A stretch of DNA of 33,495 nt from a virus. Each line of letters opens with the position of its first letter. The first letter of the stretch is position 1. The notes under the pieces were generated by a model. It did not search any database. It was given only the letters and a program-made list of their open reading frames with translations, and was not told where the DNA came from. Shown here piece by piece: positions 24,392-32,562 of this stretch. Position numbers and translations under genes: made by a program. Where the stretch lies: IMG/VR virus record IMGVR_UViG_3300010885_076143, positions 1 through 33,495 of that record; one strand, written 5' to 3'.

Positions 24392-27300
24392 ATGCCTGTT
24401 TATAAAAATTTAAAGGCTGTGCGCAAATTAACAAACTCAAGTCTGACATCAATTATTGATATCACAAATTTGAACTTTGCGAGCCTTTCTAATGCAAATT
24501 TAGAATTTTTAACAAATATTAAATATGATGAGGTTTTAAATACTTTTCAAGTATACCGCGGAACATTTGATTTTGTGAATATTACTGATAAGCTTAGCTT
24601 GACACTAGATGGAATCCCAACATTTACAATTGACTCACTAGGCCGTGCTGAAGGGCAGCAGTTATTAGTTAAAGTAGCTGAAACAAAACGTCAGCGTTTT
24701 ACTGATTTTAATGATTGGCCAGAGATTGGTGTTCCAGGTGAAATAATTTACACTGGGATTCAAAACCAACGCCCACAATTTGGAGAAGACTTTATTGGAT
24801 ATCTTCAGAGTCGTGGATGGGTAAGTTTAACTGAGCCAAATGCTGCAGCATTCTTAACACTATATGAATTAGCAGGAAGTCCACCAGTACCAGCATGTCC
24901 AGCAGCAAATACTGGAATAATTTGGGTAGGTCCTCCAGGTTATGAAACAGCAACTGTTCCAACTACACAAACTCTATATTATACTGATGAAAACTGTAAT
25001 ATCTACGATCTTACTGGCGGAGGAGGAGGCGGAGCAACACTAATTTCAATCACATATGCACAATTAGTAACAGCAATTGGTGCTGGAACTCTTATACCAG
25101 GTCAGCAATATTTACTGACTAATTATCAAACAGTATATGACCAGCCAGATTATGATAATAGTGGAGCGATAAAATATCCAATTGTCACAAAGACCGGAAC
25201 GGTGGAGCCTCTAATTCTTACTGCAACATCCACGACAACCATCTCGGCAACTGCACTATCTACTGTTTGGCCAGGAGATAGAATTCAATATGATTGGAGC
25301 TTTTCGTTCACTGAACTTGGGTTACAACCTGCACTTGGAAGAATCTCAGAGCGAATTACAGCAGACGATAATAATAGAACAAGTTATGACCATCGTGCCG
25401 TATTATTTAAAAGATATGCAGATACATTAACTGGCTGCTTTACTGAAATTAACGAACCTTATCCTGGTGCAACATATCGAGACGATACACCTACATTTGG
25501 AGTAGAATGTGATAATATGTTCCTCGGCGGAATCTTTGATGGATTTGGATTTGACGATCCAGCATTTATTGTACCTAATAGTATCTTTGGCGATTACTGC
25601 GAAAGTGTTACTACTGGAGGCGATTTTTATAATAATACGATTGGGTCATTTGATCCAGTCGGACTTGGAGCATTCTGTTACGGTACAGTATTTGGGCACT
25701 GGTGTCATAATAATAAAATCGGCGATGGGTTTTACAATAACCGCATTTTTAACGAGTTTTCTAATAACGTAATTGGTAGCGATTTTAACCAAAACGATAT
25801 TGGAAACGGCTTTAGCGAAAACCTTATTGGCAATAGATTTATTCAAAATACGATTCTAAGCAATTTTAAAAAAAATATTATTTCAGATAGCGTATTTTTA
25901 TCAAACGTTATTGATGATGATTTTTTGGGAAACGAAATAACAAAGACGACATTTCAAAACAATAGCATTGAGGATTATTTTCAAAATAATACTATTGGGG
26001 ATAGCTATTTTTCAAGTGGCTTTTTCCAAAATAATCAAATCGGTGATTCCTGTTCCAATAACTATATGAGTAATTTTACAGCGAATCAGATTGGATTTAG
26101 CTTTTTTGGGAATGGATCTAAATTTGCGTATATTGATACATTCGATGGAAACCGAATTGGTGACCATTTTGAGAAAAATTTTGCATATAATTTTTATAAT
26201 AATAGAATCGGGGATTACTTTAATAATAATGGATCGCCTGAGTCAAAAACCGGCAGAGTTGCTACGTTTTCTTCAGCTATAACATTTCCAACTGCTGGAG
26301 GGTATACTACTGGAACATATTTAGATATTCCAACACTTGGTGCAGGTATCGGATTTACGGTAGATATTGTCGTAGATGGTGCTGGCACAATTGCAAATTT
26401 TAGTGATATTGTTTTAAATTCTCAAGGAACTGGTTATCAAACTGGTAATATTGTTGTAATTGATGGAGCAGAACTTGGCGGAGTTAGTGGAGTTGACGAT
26501 ATTGAACTTATGATTGAATCTATTTCATTTGTAGCAAATTACTGTTACGAATTTCATGATAATATTATCGGAAACTACTTTCAGACTGGCAATCAGGTAA
26601 ATAATTTAAGCTCAAATAAAATCGGAGATTATTTTCAGACAAATGGTGATCAAAACACTCCATGTTCAGACATGAAGAATAATGTAATCGGTGACGGCTT
26701 TAAATTAAATTTTGTACATACATTTAATAGCAATCACATAGGCAATGACTTTGTAGGCAATACTGGCTGGTCAAAGAATTCAGTATTTAGTAATTTTATA
26801 TCTAATCAAATTGGTGATAATTTTCAATCAAATAAAATGCCTGATATCTTCGGTAGCAATAAAATCGGTAACGCCTTTTTTAGGAATACTTTTCAAGGAA
26901 AGGAGTCTGGCGATAATTTACAATATTTTGGAATTAATCCAGAGACTGAGCAAAATGATGGAAACGTGATTGGTGACTACTTTGCATACAATGCCTTTTC
27001 CAGTGTAACTGGTAAACTTCACTTTACTGGAAACCATATTGGAAACTACTTCGGCGGACGACTCGATGGTAAAAGTGGTCCAGGAAATACTATTTCTGGA
27101 GGGCAGCCGTTTGCAGACAATTATATCGGAAATGATTTTTTCTCAAATTATATTTATTTAGATGGAAGTGGCAAAGCTGGATTTATCGGTAATACTATTG
27201 GAACTAAATTTTGGTATAATGCGATACACGGAGACTTTTCATATAATACACTTGGTAGTTTCTTTCAAACAAATGTGAGCAACGGATTCCAATATAACTG

Positions 27301-27460
27301 GACCCAATATGCGGTGATTGGTGTAGATTTTACGGCCAACCCAGCAACTCATGTTTATAACCCATATACATGTAATATATTTGCGAATTCTACTGGAACT
27401 CTGAGATTAAGTTATTTCGATAATTTGGATGTTCAAATAATAACTGATCCTGATCTATAA
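24392..27460 (+). CDS. Large beta-helical tail fibre / receptor-binding protein with inserted domain
   Basis: A 1022-residue protein, the largest gene here. N-terminal ~200 residues are the attachment part (MPVYKNLKAVRKLTNSSLTS; VPGEIIYTGIQNQRPQFGED). A Gly-rich stretch DLTGGGGGGATLIS (about 210) forms a hinge. From about 370 to 616 and again 720 to 970 runs a repeat of the kind N-x-IG-DxF-xx-N with 10-13 residues per rung (NNKIGDGFYNNRIFNEFSNN), a right-handed beta-helix. Between them (~630-710) lies a separate domain, GGYTTGTYLDIPTLGAG...GTGYQTGNIVVI, similar to a domain of phage and viral structural proteins that carries GYT-G-Y and GSGY-VGD. A late element lies 20 nt before the start. A helical protein follows after 16 nt. 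Confidence 0.8.
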   Translation: MPVYKNLKAVRKLTNSSLTSIIDITNLNFASLSNANLEFLTNIKYDEVLNTFQVYRGTFDFVNITDKLSLTLDGIPTFTIDSLGRAEGQQLLVKVAETKRQRFTDFNDWPEIGVPGEIIYTGIQNQRPQFGEDFIGYLQSRGWVSLTEPNAAAFLTLYELAGSPPVPACPAANTGIIWVGPPGYETATVPTTQTLYYTDENCNIYDLTGGGGGGATLISITYAQLVTAIGAGTLIPGQQYLLTNYQTVYDQPDYDNSGAIKYPIVTKTGTVEPLILTATSTTTISATALSTVWPGDRIQYDWSFSFTELGLQPALGRISERITADDNNRTSYDHRAVLFKRYADTLTGCFTEINEPYPGATYRDDTPTFGVECDNMFLGGIFDGFGFDDPAFIVPNSIFGDYCESVTTGGDFYNNTIGSFDPVGLGAFCYGTVFGHWCHNNKIGDGFYNNRIFNEFSNNVIGSDFNQNDIGNGFSENLIGNRFIQNTILSNFKKNIISDSVFLSNVIDDDFLGNEITKTTFQNNSIEDYFQNNTIGDSYFSSGFFQNNQIGDSCSNNYMSNFTANQIGFSFFGNGSKFAYIDTFDGNRIGDHFEKNFAYNFYNNRIGDYFNNNGSPESKTGRVATFSSAITFPTAGGYTTGTYLDIPTLGAGIGFTVDIVVDGAGTIANFSDIVLNSQGTGYQTGNIVVIDGAELGGVSGVDDIELMIESISFVANYCYEFHDNIIGNYFQTGNQVNNLSSNKIGDYFQTNGDQNTPCSDMKNNVIGDGFKLNFVHTFNSNHIGNDFVGNTGWSKNSVFSNFISNQIGDNFQSNKMPDIFGSNKIGNAFFRNTFQGKESGDNLQYFGINPETEQNDGNVIGDYFAYNAFSSVTGKLHFTGNHIGNYFGGRLDGKSGPGNTISGGQPFADNYIGNDFFSNYIYLDGSGKAGFIGNTIGTKFWYNAIHGDFSYNTLGSFFQTNVSNGFQYNWTQYAVIGVDFTANPATHVYNPYTCNIFANSTGTLRLSYFDNLDVQIITDPDL

Positions 27461-27476
27461 TCAAATAAAAAATAAC

Positions 27477-28010
27477 ATGGCAGCAGCACAAGAGTCAATT
27501 TTGGCAAATCTTGAAAATAACTTAAATGATACTATTTTAAAAGAGATTAATGCTCGAGTAAAACTTGAGGTTAATGCGTATGAGATACTAAATAGACAAA
27601 TACTTAAGAATATAAAAAGTAAAGCTATTTTAGAAACTCAAAATCAGAATGATCCAGCAGTTGCCAATCAACTGCATCAATTAACTTCGCAATTAGCAGA
27701 TGACACAAAAACTTTTCTTGATGCTACCCAAACAGTAGAGATTAATGGTCAAGCGGCTGGCAGCCTTGCTAGCAAAATTGTGGAAGAGATATTTGCAGCT
27801 CAACCGGTGGCGGCAATTAAAACACCGGCGCTAATTAAATTAGAAGAGACCGCAATTAAAACAAAGGGTAATATTCAAATTACTGCAGCGTATGTTCAAA
27901 CCATGCTGGATAATCAATTCCGCTTGAACAATATTCGAAATAAAAGAACTACTGACTCCGTAAAGAATTTTGTTGCTGAACTTACTGTTAAAACGAAAGC
28001 CGTAATTTAA
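27477..28010 (+). CDS. Helical protein downstream of the fibre, possible fibre chaperone
   Basis: A 177-residue, almost wholly helical protein (ESILANLENNLNDTILKEIN at the start, TTDSVKNFVAELTVKTKAVI at the end), with no membrane segment. It starts 16 nt after the fibre stop on the same strand with an A-rich leader (AAATAAAAAATAAC). Small helical genes after fibre genes often encode fibre chaperones (T4 gp38/gp57A type); that is positional reasoning only. Its stop overlaps the convergent tail gene by 4 nt. Confidence 0.65.
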   Translation: MAAAQESILANLENNLNDTILKEINARVKLEVNAYEILNRQILKNIKSKAILETQNQNDPAVANQLHQLTSQLADDTKTFLDATQTVEINGQAAGSLASKIVEEIFAAQPVAAIKTPALIKLEETAIKTKGNIQITAAYVQTMLDNQFRLNNIRNKRTTDSVKNFVAELTVKTKAVI

Positions 28011-28555
28011 TCGAAATCTAATTCGATATCAAAATCAAAGTATTTAAACTTTGCAGTAAATGTTCTGAAATCAGGAGTACCTGAACTATATGACAGCTTA
28101 AATCCGTCTTGGCCTGTTAAGATTGGGCGTTGAAAAATAATTGACGCTACAAGATAACCCTGATTATCAAGTAAAGAGAGTCGCATCGGCGGAAAGGTCG
28201 GAGTCTTATTACTAAAATCCAAATAGTCTTTACTGTTTTCAAGAAAGATAAAGTAATTTAAGTACGCATCAGTCAACTTAAAAGTGATTGAAAATGTTCG
28301 AGTAAACAAATCAGGTATCTGAACAGCATTCTTAAAATCCTGTTTCTTACCAAATAGTCGAGTCTGAACAACTGGATCCATTTCCCATCCTGGAAAATCT
28401 ACACTTTGGATAGTAGATGACATAAAGTCATTAATACTATCATATGGTAGTATTAAACTCTGATAATACTTTTTATATTTCTCCTTTACTCGATCATTAA
28501 AATAATCTGGCGGAAAGGAGAAGATAAATCCATTTTGTCTTGCGTTCAATAACAT
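28007..28555 (-). CDS. Tail-tube / tube-cap-like protein
   Basis: A 182-residue protein. The N-terminus (FIFSFPPDYFNDRVKEKYKK) precedes VDFPGWEMDPVVQTRLFGKK and TRTFSITFKLTDAYLNYFIF, then strands to the end (TFTAKFKYFDFDIELDFD). A strand-rich fold with a V-x-FPG and an F-x-I-T-F-x-x-T-D-x-x-LNY pattern is characteristic of T4-type tail tube and tube-initiator (gp19/gp48/gp54) proteins. Position beside a gp15-like gene supports this. Which of these it is cannot be decided by eye. Confidence 0.5.
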   Translation of the reverse strand: MLLNARQNGFIFSFPPDYFNDRVKEKYKKYYQSLILPYDSINDFMSSTIQSVDFPGWEMDPVVQTRLFGKKQDFKNAVQIPDLFTRTFSITFKLTDAYLNYFIFLENSKDYLDFSNKTPTFPPMRLSLLDNQGYLVASIIFQRPILTGQDGFKLSYSSGTPDFRTFTAKFKYFDFDIELDFD

Positions 28556-28588
28556 TATTTGCCTACGTTTTTTACATTTGCCCAGCTC

Positions 28589-28693
28589 TTACTTGGCAAT
28601 CGATAATTCATGAGTAGCATGATATTTCAATTCATTTGAAATTTCTAAACTCTCTCCTATAAATTGGATAAAACTTTTTAATCTTGTTTCCAT
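28589..28693 (-). CDS. Small ORF (34 residues) in the gap upstream of the tube-like gene
   Basis: ATG at 28693 reads METRLKSFIQFIGESLEISN and ends HELSIAK; 34 residues, helical. An AATAAATA element (28701-28708) lies only 7 nt before the ATG, so the transcript from it could be nearly leaderless or the element may serve the gene at 28555. The ORF fills most of the 28556-28703 gap, which otherwise holds nothing I can identify. It may be real, but is too short to judge. Confidence 0.4.
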   Translation of the reverse strand: METRLKSFIQFIGESLEISNELKYHATHELSIAK

Positions 28694-28700
28694 ATTATAT

Positions 28701-28708
28701 TATTTATT
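28701..28708 (-). promoter_or_regulatory. T4-late-type promoter element AATAAATA
   Basis: The minus strand reads GAATAAATAATATAATATGG, overlapping the stop of the gp15-like gene. It is close to the ATG of the 34-residue ORF and could also drive the tube-like gene at 28555. Confidence 0.4.
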
Positions 28709-29489
28709 CAGACGGTGGAAAATCAGGATCAATAAACACGCTATCTAGTGGCGAATTTGATCCGCTTTGAGATTCGCGTAAATTGATCTGCTTAATAGTA
28801 TTTCCTTTGTAGAATGTCGAATGGTCGTCAAAACTAGGGAAATATGTTTCGACATCTAAGTTTAATGTGATTGAGACAGTATTCGTATCAGTATATGAAA
28901 ATGCATAATTCTTTTGAAAGTCAGCATTATCTGGAAAGACAATTTGTGCTGGAACTCGAAGACCTCTAAATTGAAAATATCTCACTTGATTCTTATAATA
29001 GAAATCAAAGATTTTTTCGATTATCTTAAATGTCTTATTAATATTGTCGCTTTCAATTTTTACTGCATATTTTAGTGCAATTGGCATTGTAAATAATCTA
29101 GATGAAAAAGCTTTCATCTGTTTCTCGTCATTCGCATCACGAGTCTCCTGAGTAAACGTTCCACGAACATACTTATTTGTAATATCTGTTGATTTGATTG
29201 CAAAAGAGCTTAGCGTTACAATTCCGCGAGGCATCTGTTCATAATTTCCTTCTACATGTTTTGGGTATTTACAATCGGTTGGTAATTCTACAAAGAAATC
29301 TTTCATGAATCCTTCGTCTCCACCGAAATTATAAAAGAATGGAATTTCATGCTTAGTAACTACATCATCTCTCTTAAGATCAATAATAACATTTCGATTT
29401 AATAAGTCAAGCAGAGTAAGCGTTGCGTTTCTCATGAAAACGTCTTGTGTATTCTCATTTCTTATATTTTCATGTGTTGAACTCTTCAT
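28704..29489 (-). CDS. Tail terminator / sheath stabiliser, gp15-like
   Basis: A 261-residue protein that follows T4 gp15 in order and spacing: ATLTLLDLLNRNVIIDLKRD near the N-terminus (T4 gp15 has ATLMGDLFSNIQIKR), the ITY-like strand, RGIVTLSSFAIKSTD (gp15: LPRINLHLVDFSY), LFTMPIALKYAVKIES, KIIEKIFDFYYKN (gp15: IVEQILPYFQPH), and VSITLNLDVETYFPSF (gp15: WSLTFEVNGWMYPPV). gp15 caps the sheath and tube and joins the tail to the head. The start is 5 nt after the upstream gene stop. The match is by eye, but extends along the whole protein. Confidence 0.65.
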   Translation of the reverse strand: MKSSTHENIRNENTQDVFMRNATLTLLDLLNRNVIIDLKRDDVVTKHEIPFFYNFGGDEGFMKDFFVELPTDCKYPKHVEGNYEQMPRGIVTLSSFAIKSTDITNKYVRGTFTQETRDANDEKQMKAFSSRLFTMPIALKYAVKIESDNINKTFKIIEKIFDFYYKNQVRYFQFRGLRVPAQIVFPDNADFQKNYAFSYTDTNTVSITLNLDVETYFPSFDDHSTFYKGNTIKQINLRESQSGSNSPLDSVFIDPDFPPSE

Positions 29490-29494
29490 TTAGA

Positions 29495-31639
29495 TTATCT
29501 GTTTTTTGCAATATATGGAATATTTAATTGTGGTCTACAATTATCAATTAGCAGTAACATTGATTCATCCTTAATAAATTGTTGACTTAGGATAAAATCA
29601 TGCTGTTCTTCCTTGACCATCGTATTAAATAGTCTTAAATTTGTTATCAATAGAGTTGATGTCGGTAGAGTATAATACTGAGTTAGATTGAATGTGGTCT
29701 GAGTCAGAGATGACGCACTTGAAAAGATCTTTTTAAAATCATTGTGATTTATTACATCTGATTGATCTTCTTCAATCGAATATACATAGACTCCGCACTG
29801 TTTAAATTCATTAGATGCAGAGACAATTAGTCCGTGCCATGCATCACTCTTGAAATTAGCAATATTATATGCTTTGACTTGTGAATTAATAGTGACCGTG
29901 ATATTTAGGTCTCCTTCAGGCTGCGTACTGATATATCGGGTAAAATGTGCAGTTGCCTTGAACCCAGTGCCAGTTTCATTATCGTATCCATCTAGGAAAC
30001 TAATTGAACTTGCGGCTGCTGGAACATTAAATAAACACGTAAATGAAATATTTTTCGAATCAGTTAAGTTAAATTTCGGTTGAGCTGAATAGACTACTGC
30101 AGTCTGACGAACTTTAAATTTAGCGTAATCTTTTCCACCAACGGTATCGATTAAGATATCCCGCTGATCTTTAAATGTTAAATTACGATATGCTTCAACT
30201 CGGATATATCGACCAGAGTCAGATTGTCCAATATGATTTGGAATTGTATCAAATGGTCCGCGAACTCGACAAAATAGAGTAGAAGTACTTTTGACATTTT
30301 TATCGTTTGTCATCAGAGCACTGTTTTTCCAAGCAGTATACATTTCGCTGCCCTGATATGCAAGTACTACATCATTTGATTGTATAACATTTGTTTCTAA
30401 ACTTGGCAGAGTTGCAAGATTCATGCTTTCTGCAGTTAGAATTGGGTCATTTGTTAATTCATAATTTAAGTCAGATAATGGAATAGTACTTAAGTCATAG
30501 TAGTTATCGATTAGACTTGCAAAATTAAATGTGTATTTTAGTGGACGAATTGAAACTTCCGGATGGATCGCTCGACGCGAAGAGTCAAACGTGGTTGAAA
30601 TAGTTGAGTATTGCTCTGGCATCGTTCCGTCCTTTATGTCATCCTTTACTGCTTCACTAAATAGTTGATCTGCACTAAGTATTACATTGTCCAAGAAGTG
30701 ACGTGCGTCATCCTTGAGCAGCATGTCGATGTTTGGACTGAATTTTTTAAGCTGTATTTTCCAAAAGGTCGGAGACATCATAAATCCACGGTGCAGATAT
30801 GAGCCTTGAATTTCAAACATACGATTTAGTAATGGAAAATATAAGAAGTCCCTCTTTCGAGGTTCTGAGTTTGTTCCAAAAATTGATTGAAAATATCGAT
30901 GGTCTAGGTGTATCTCAAATGGCATTTGAAAATCCATTCCAAATTCAGCATATTTCGGCATGTTACTTGGGAATGCATTCTTTGGAACCATTACTTTAAC
31001 ACACTTACGATCGACATTTTTATATAGTGTCCACTCTTTAAATACATAATCGCCGCTGTCTGCTTCAGGTAGGGTTCTAAAATAGACGACCTGGTGGCCA
31101 TATAGTTGATTTGTAAAATAAGACATCTCCTGATACATACTAACTGCACTACCGACTTCATATGGTCTGAAGCTTGGATCGCGGTTAGTAATAATTGAGA
31201 TACTTTTCTCATCAGAACAAGAAGAAACTGGAGTAAACGTGGTTGGAATATTTACGCCGACTTCAAATCGAAGTTTAATCTCATTGACCTGAATAACTGA
31301 TGATAATTCATTTGCTGTTCCATCATCGTACTCATATTTAACTTCAAAATAGAAATCATCTGCTTTATCTAGGAAGATAGACGCAGCATCTCCCAAGTTG
31401 CCTGGAGAAACTTCATACCATAGAGACCAGTCCAGCCTGTTTCTAGAGTATCTAATATATCGCTTAAGATTGGTTAGGTCAAGTGCAGTAGGTGAAGTAG
31501 TAAGTACATCTTCTACGAAATCTGTAAAGTTGACAATTCCACATACCGGATCAAGGGTAGAGAAAATTCTAAAGTTTTTACTAAACGTTAACGAATTTTT
31601 CTGTGGGTCTATTAAAATTTTTACGGTAGTCTTTATCAT
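29495..31639 (-). CDS. Large virion structural protein with a lectin/LamG-like region
   Basis: A 714-residue protein, mostly beta. An N-terminal region resembles a fibronectin-like domain (residues ~1-135, RLDWSLWYEVSPGNLGDAA). The C-terminal part (~530-640) has the layout of a concanavalin/LamG-like sandwich (ISFTCLFNVPAAASSISFLD, then NITVTINSQVKAYNI, DAWHGLIVSASNEFKQCGVY). No signal peptide or membrane segment. A tail, baseplate or neck-whisker role with carbohydrate binding is plausible. It heads the gp15-like/tube-like unit behind AATAAATA elements at 31664-31675. Confidence 0.7.
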   Translation of the reverse strand: MIKTTVKILIDPQKNSLTFSKNFRIFSTLDPVCGIVNFTDFVEDVLTTSPTALDLTNLKRYIRYSRNRLDWSLWYEVSPGNLGDAASIFLDKADDFYFEVKYEYDDGTANELSSVIQVNEIKLRFEVGVNIPTTFTPVSSCSDEKSISIITNRDPSFRPYEVGSAVSMYQEMSYFTNQLYGHQVVYFRTLPEADSGDYVFKEWTLYKNVDRKCVKVMVPKNAFPSNMPKYAEFGMDFQMPFEIHLDHRYFQSIFGTNSEPRKRDFLYFPLLNRMFEIQGSYLHRGFMMSPTFWKIQLKKFSPNIDMLLKDDARHFLDNVILSADQLFSEAVKDDIKDGTMPEQYSTISTTFDSSRRAIHPEVSIRPLKYTFNFASLIDNYYDLSTIPLSDLNYELTNDPILTAESMNLATLPSLETNVIQSNDVVLAYQGSEMYTAWKNSALMTNDKNVKSTSTLFCRVRGPFDTIPNHIGQSDSGRYIRVEAYRNLTFKDQRDILIDTVGGKDYAKFKVRQTAVVYSAQPKFNLTDSKNISFTCLFNVPAAASSISFLDGYDNETGTGFKATAHFTRYISTQPEGDLNITVTINSQVKAYNIANFKSDAWHGLIVSASNEFKQCGVYVYSIEEDQSDVINHNDFKKIFSSASSLTQTTFNLTQYYTLPTSTLLITNLRLFNTMVKEEQHDFILSQQFIKDESMLLLIDNCRPQLNIPYIAKNR

Positions 31640-31663
31640 TACTTGCCTACTGATGCTTTATGT

Positions 31664-31675
31664 TATTTATTTATT
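31664..31675 (-). promoter_or_regulatory. Two overlapping T4-late-type elements AATAAATA
   Basis: The minus strand reads AAATAAATAAATAAC: two overlapping AATAAATA copies (31664-31671, 31668-31675), 24-28 nt before the ATG at 31639. They lie 40 nt from the opposing plus-strand element, making a divergent promoter region. Confidence 0.45.
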
Positions 31676-31714
31676 TGTTAAGAATAAACTAAACTGATAT
31701 TCGCCGCGTAGTAA

Positions 31715-31722
31715 AATAAATA
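31715..31722 (+). promoter_or_regulatory. T4-late-type promoter element AATAAATA
   Basis: AAAATAAATAATAAAAAGAAG ends 18 nt before the TTG at 31741, supporting that unusual start. Confidence 0.55.
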
Positions 31723-31740
31723 ATAAAAAGAAGATTAACT

Positions 31741-32562
31741 TTGAAAAAGGATTTTATATTAGACCCGCTCTGGATTACCCAAGGCACCTATTTAGACTCG
31801 GAATACTTTAACTATGTTCTCTTGGGTGCCAGTGTGAAGTATAAAGAGGAGATCGCAGCTGATAATATTGACCGATTTTATGAGGTCATGTTTCATATAC
31901 TTAATTTGAACAATTTAGCCGTGACCGGTAACATATTTACTGCAAAATACAAAGAAATTTGGAAAGAAGCTAGAATTAAACAGATTCAGGATGAATTGAA
32001 GAAAGTATATGACTTGCCTGAAGAAACTGCAAAGATTTTTAAGAATGCAAATTACGTGTTCTTGAATATTGCTATTGAGTACATGAAGATTCATCTTGAT
32101 ATCTTGGACAAGATTAAATTATTTCATATGAATAGAGATATTCATTGTGAAAAAGAAATATTTATTGTAACAAATAAACTTGGAACAAATATTTATCGAA
32201 TTTGGAAGCTGTCAGATGACCCAAAAAGAAACTTTGGCTACTCTTTCTCAAAGGTAAAAACGATCACTATTCCAGACCTGGCAAGTAATTCATTTGGAAC
32301 AGCCGCTGATGCAATAAATGATCCAAAGCTAATTGGATTAACTAGTAGTAAAAATGTATGTTTTGCCGTTATTCAAGAGAAAGAAGATGAATCCATGGTT
32401 GCAAAAACTGTGAAGGACACCCTGCTTCTAAATAAAGGCATTGCTAAGAATCGCGGGTTTGAACCGCTCCTAATTGCCGAGTTATATCGTTATATTTGGA
32501 TAGAAAAAATGTTACCATTTACGCTAAGTCAATGGAGATCAGAAAATGTTAAAGAACTTTAA
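31741..32562 (+). CDS. Hypothetical protein, TTG start
   Basis: A 273-residue protein. The start is TTG at 31741; the frame upstream contains no ATG, GTG or TTG before a stop at 31717, and the first ATG is near residue 49, which would cut a well-formed N-terminus (KKDFILDPLWITQGTYLDSE). It is helical to ~130, then strand/helix (EKEIFIVTNKLGTNIYRIW). No catalytic motif or membrane segment that I recognise. It overlaps the metalloprotease gene by 17 nt, so the two are likely translationally coupled. Confidence 0.65.
   Translation: MKKDFILDPLWITQGTYLDSEYFNYVLLGASVKYKEEIAADNIDRFYEVMFHILNLNNLAVTGNIFTAKYKEIWKEARIKQIQDELKKVYDLPEETAKIFKNANYVFLNIAIEYMKIHLDILDKIKLFHMNRDIHCEKEIFIVTNKLGTNIYRIWKLSDDPKRNFGYSFSKVKTITIPDLASNSFGTAADAINDPKLIGLTSSKNVCFAVIQEKEDESMVAKTVKDTLLLNKGIAKNRGFEPLLIAELYRYIWIEKMLPFTLSQWRSENVKEL

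Noticed and set aside
24392-27460. Possible CRISPR or tandem DNA repeat in the fibre gene
   Set aside because: The recurring AATAATxxxATTGG-like words follow codons of N-x-IG rungs and vary at third positions; it is a protein-level repeat, not a DNA array.
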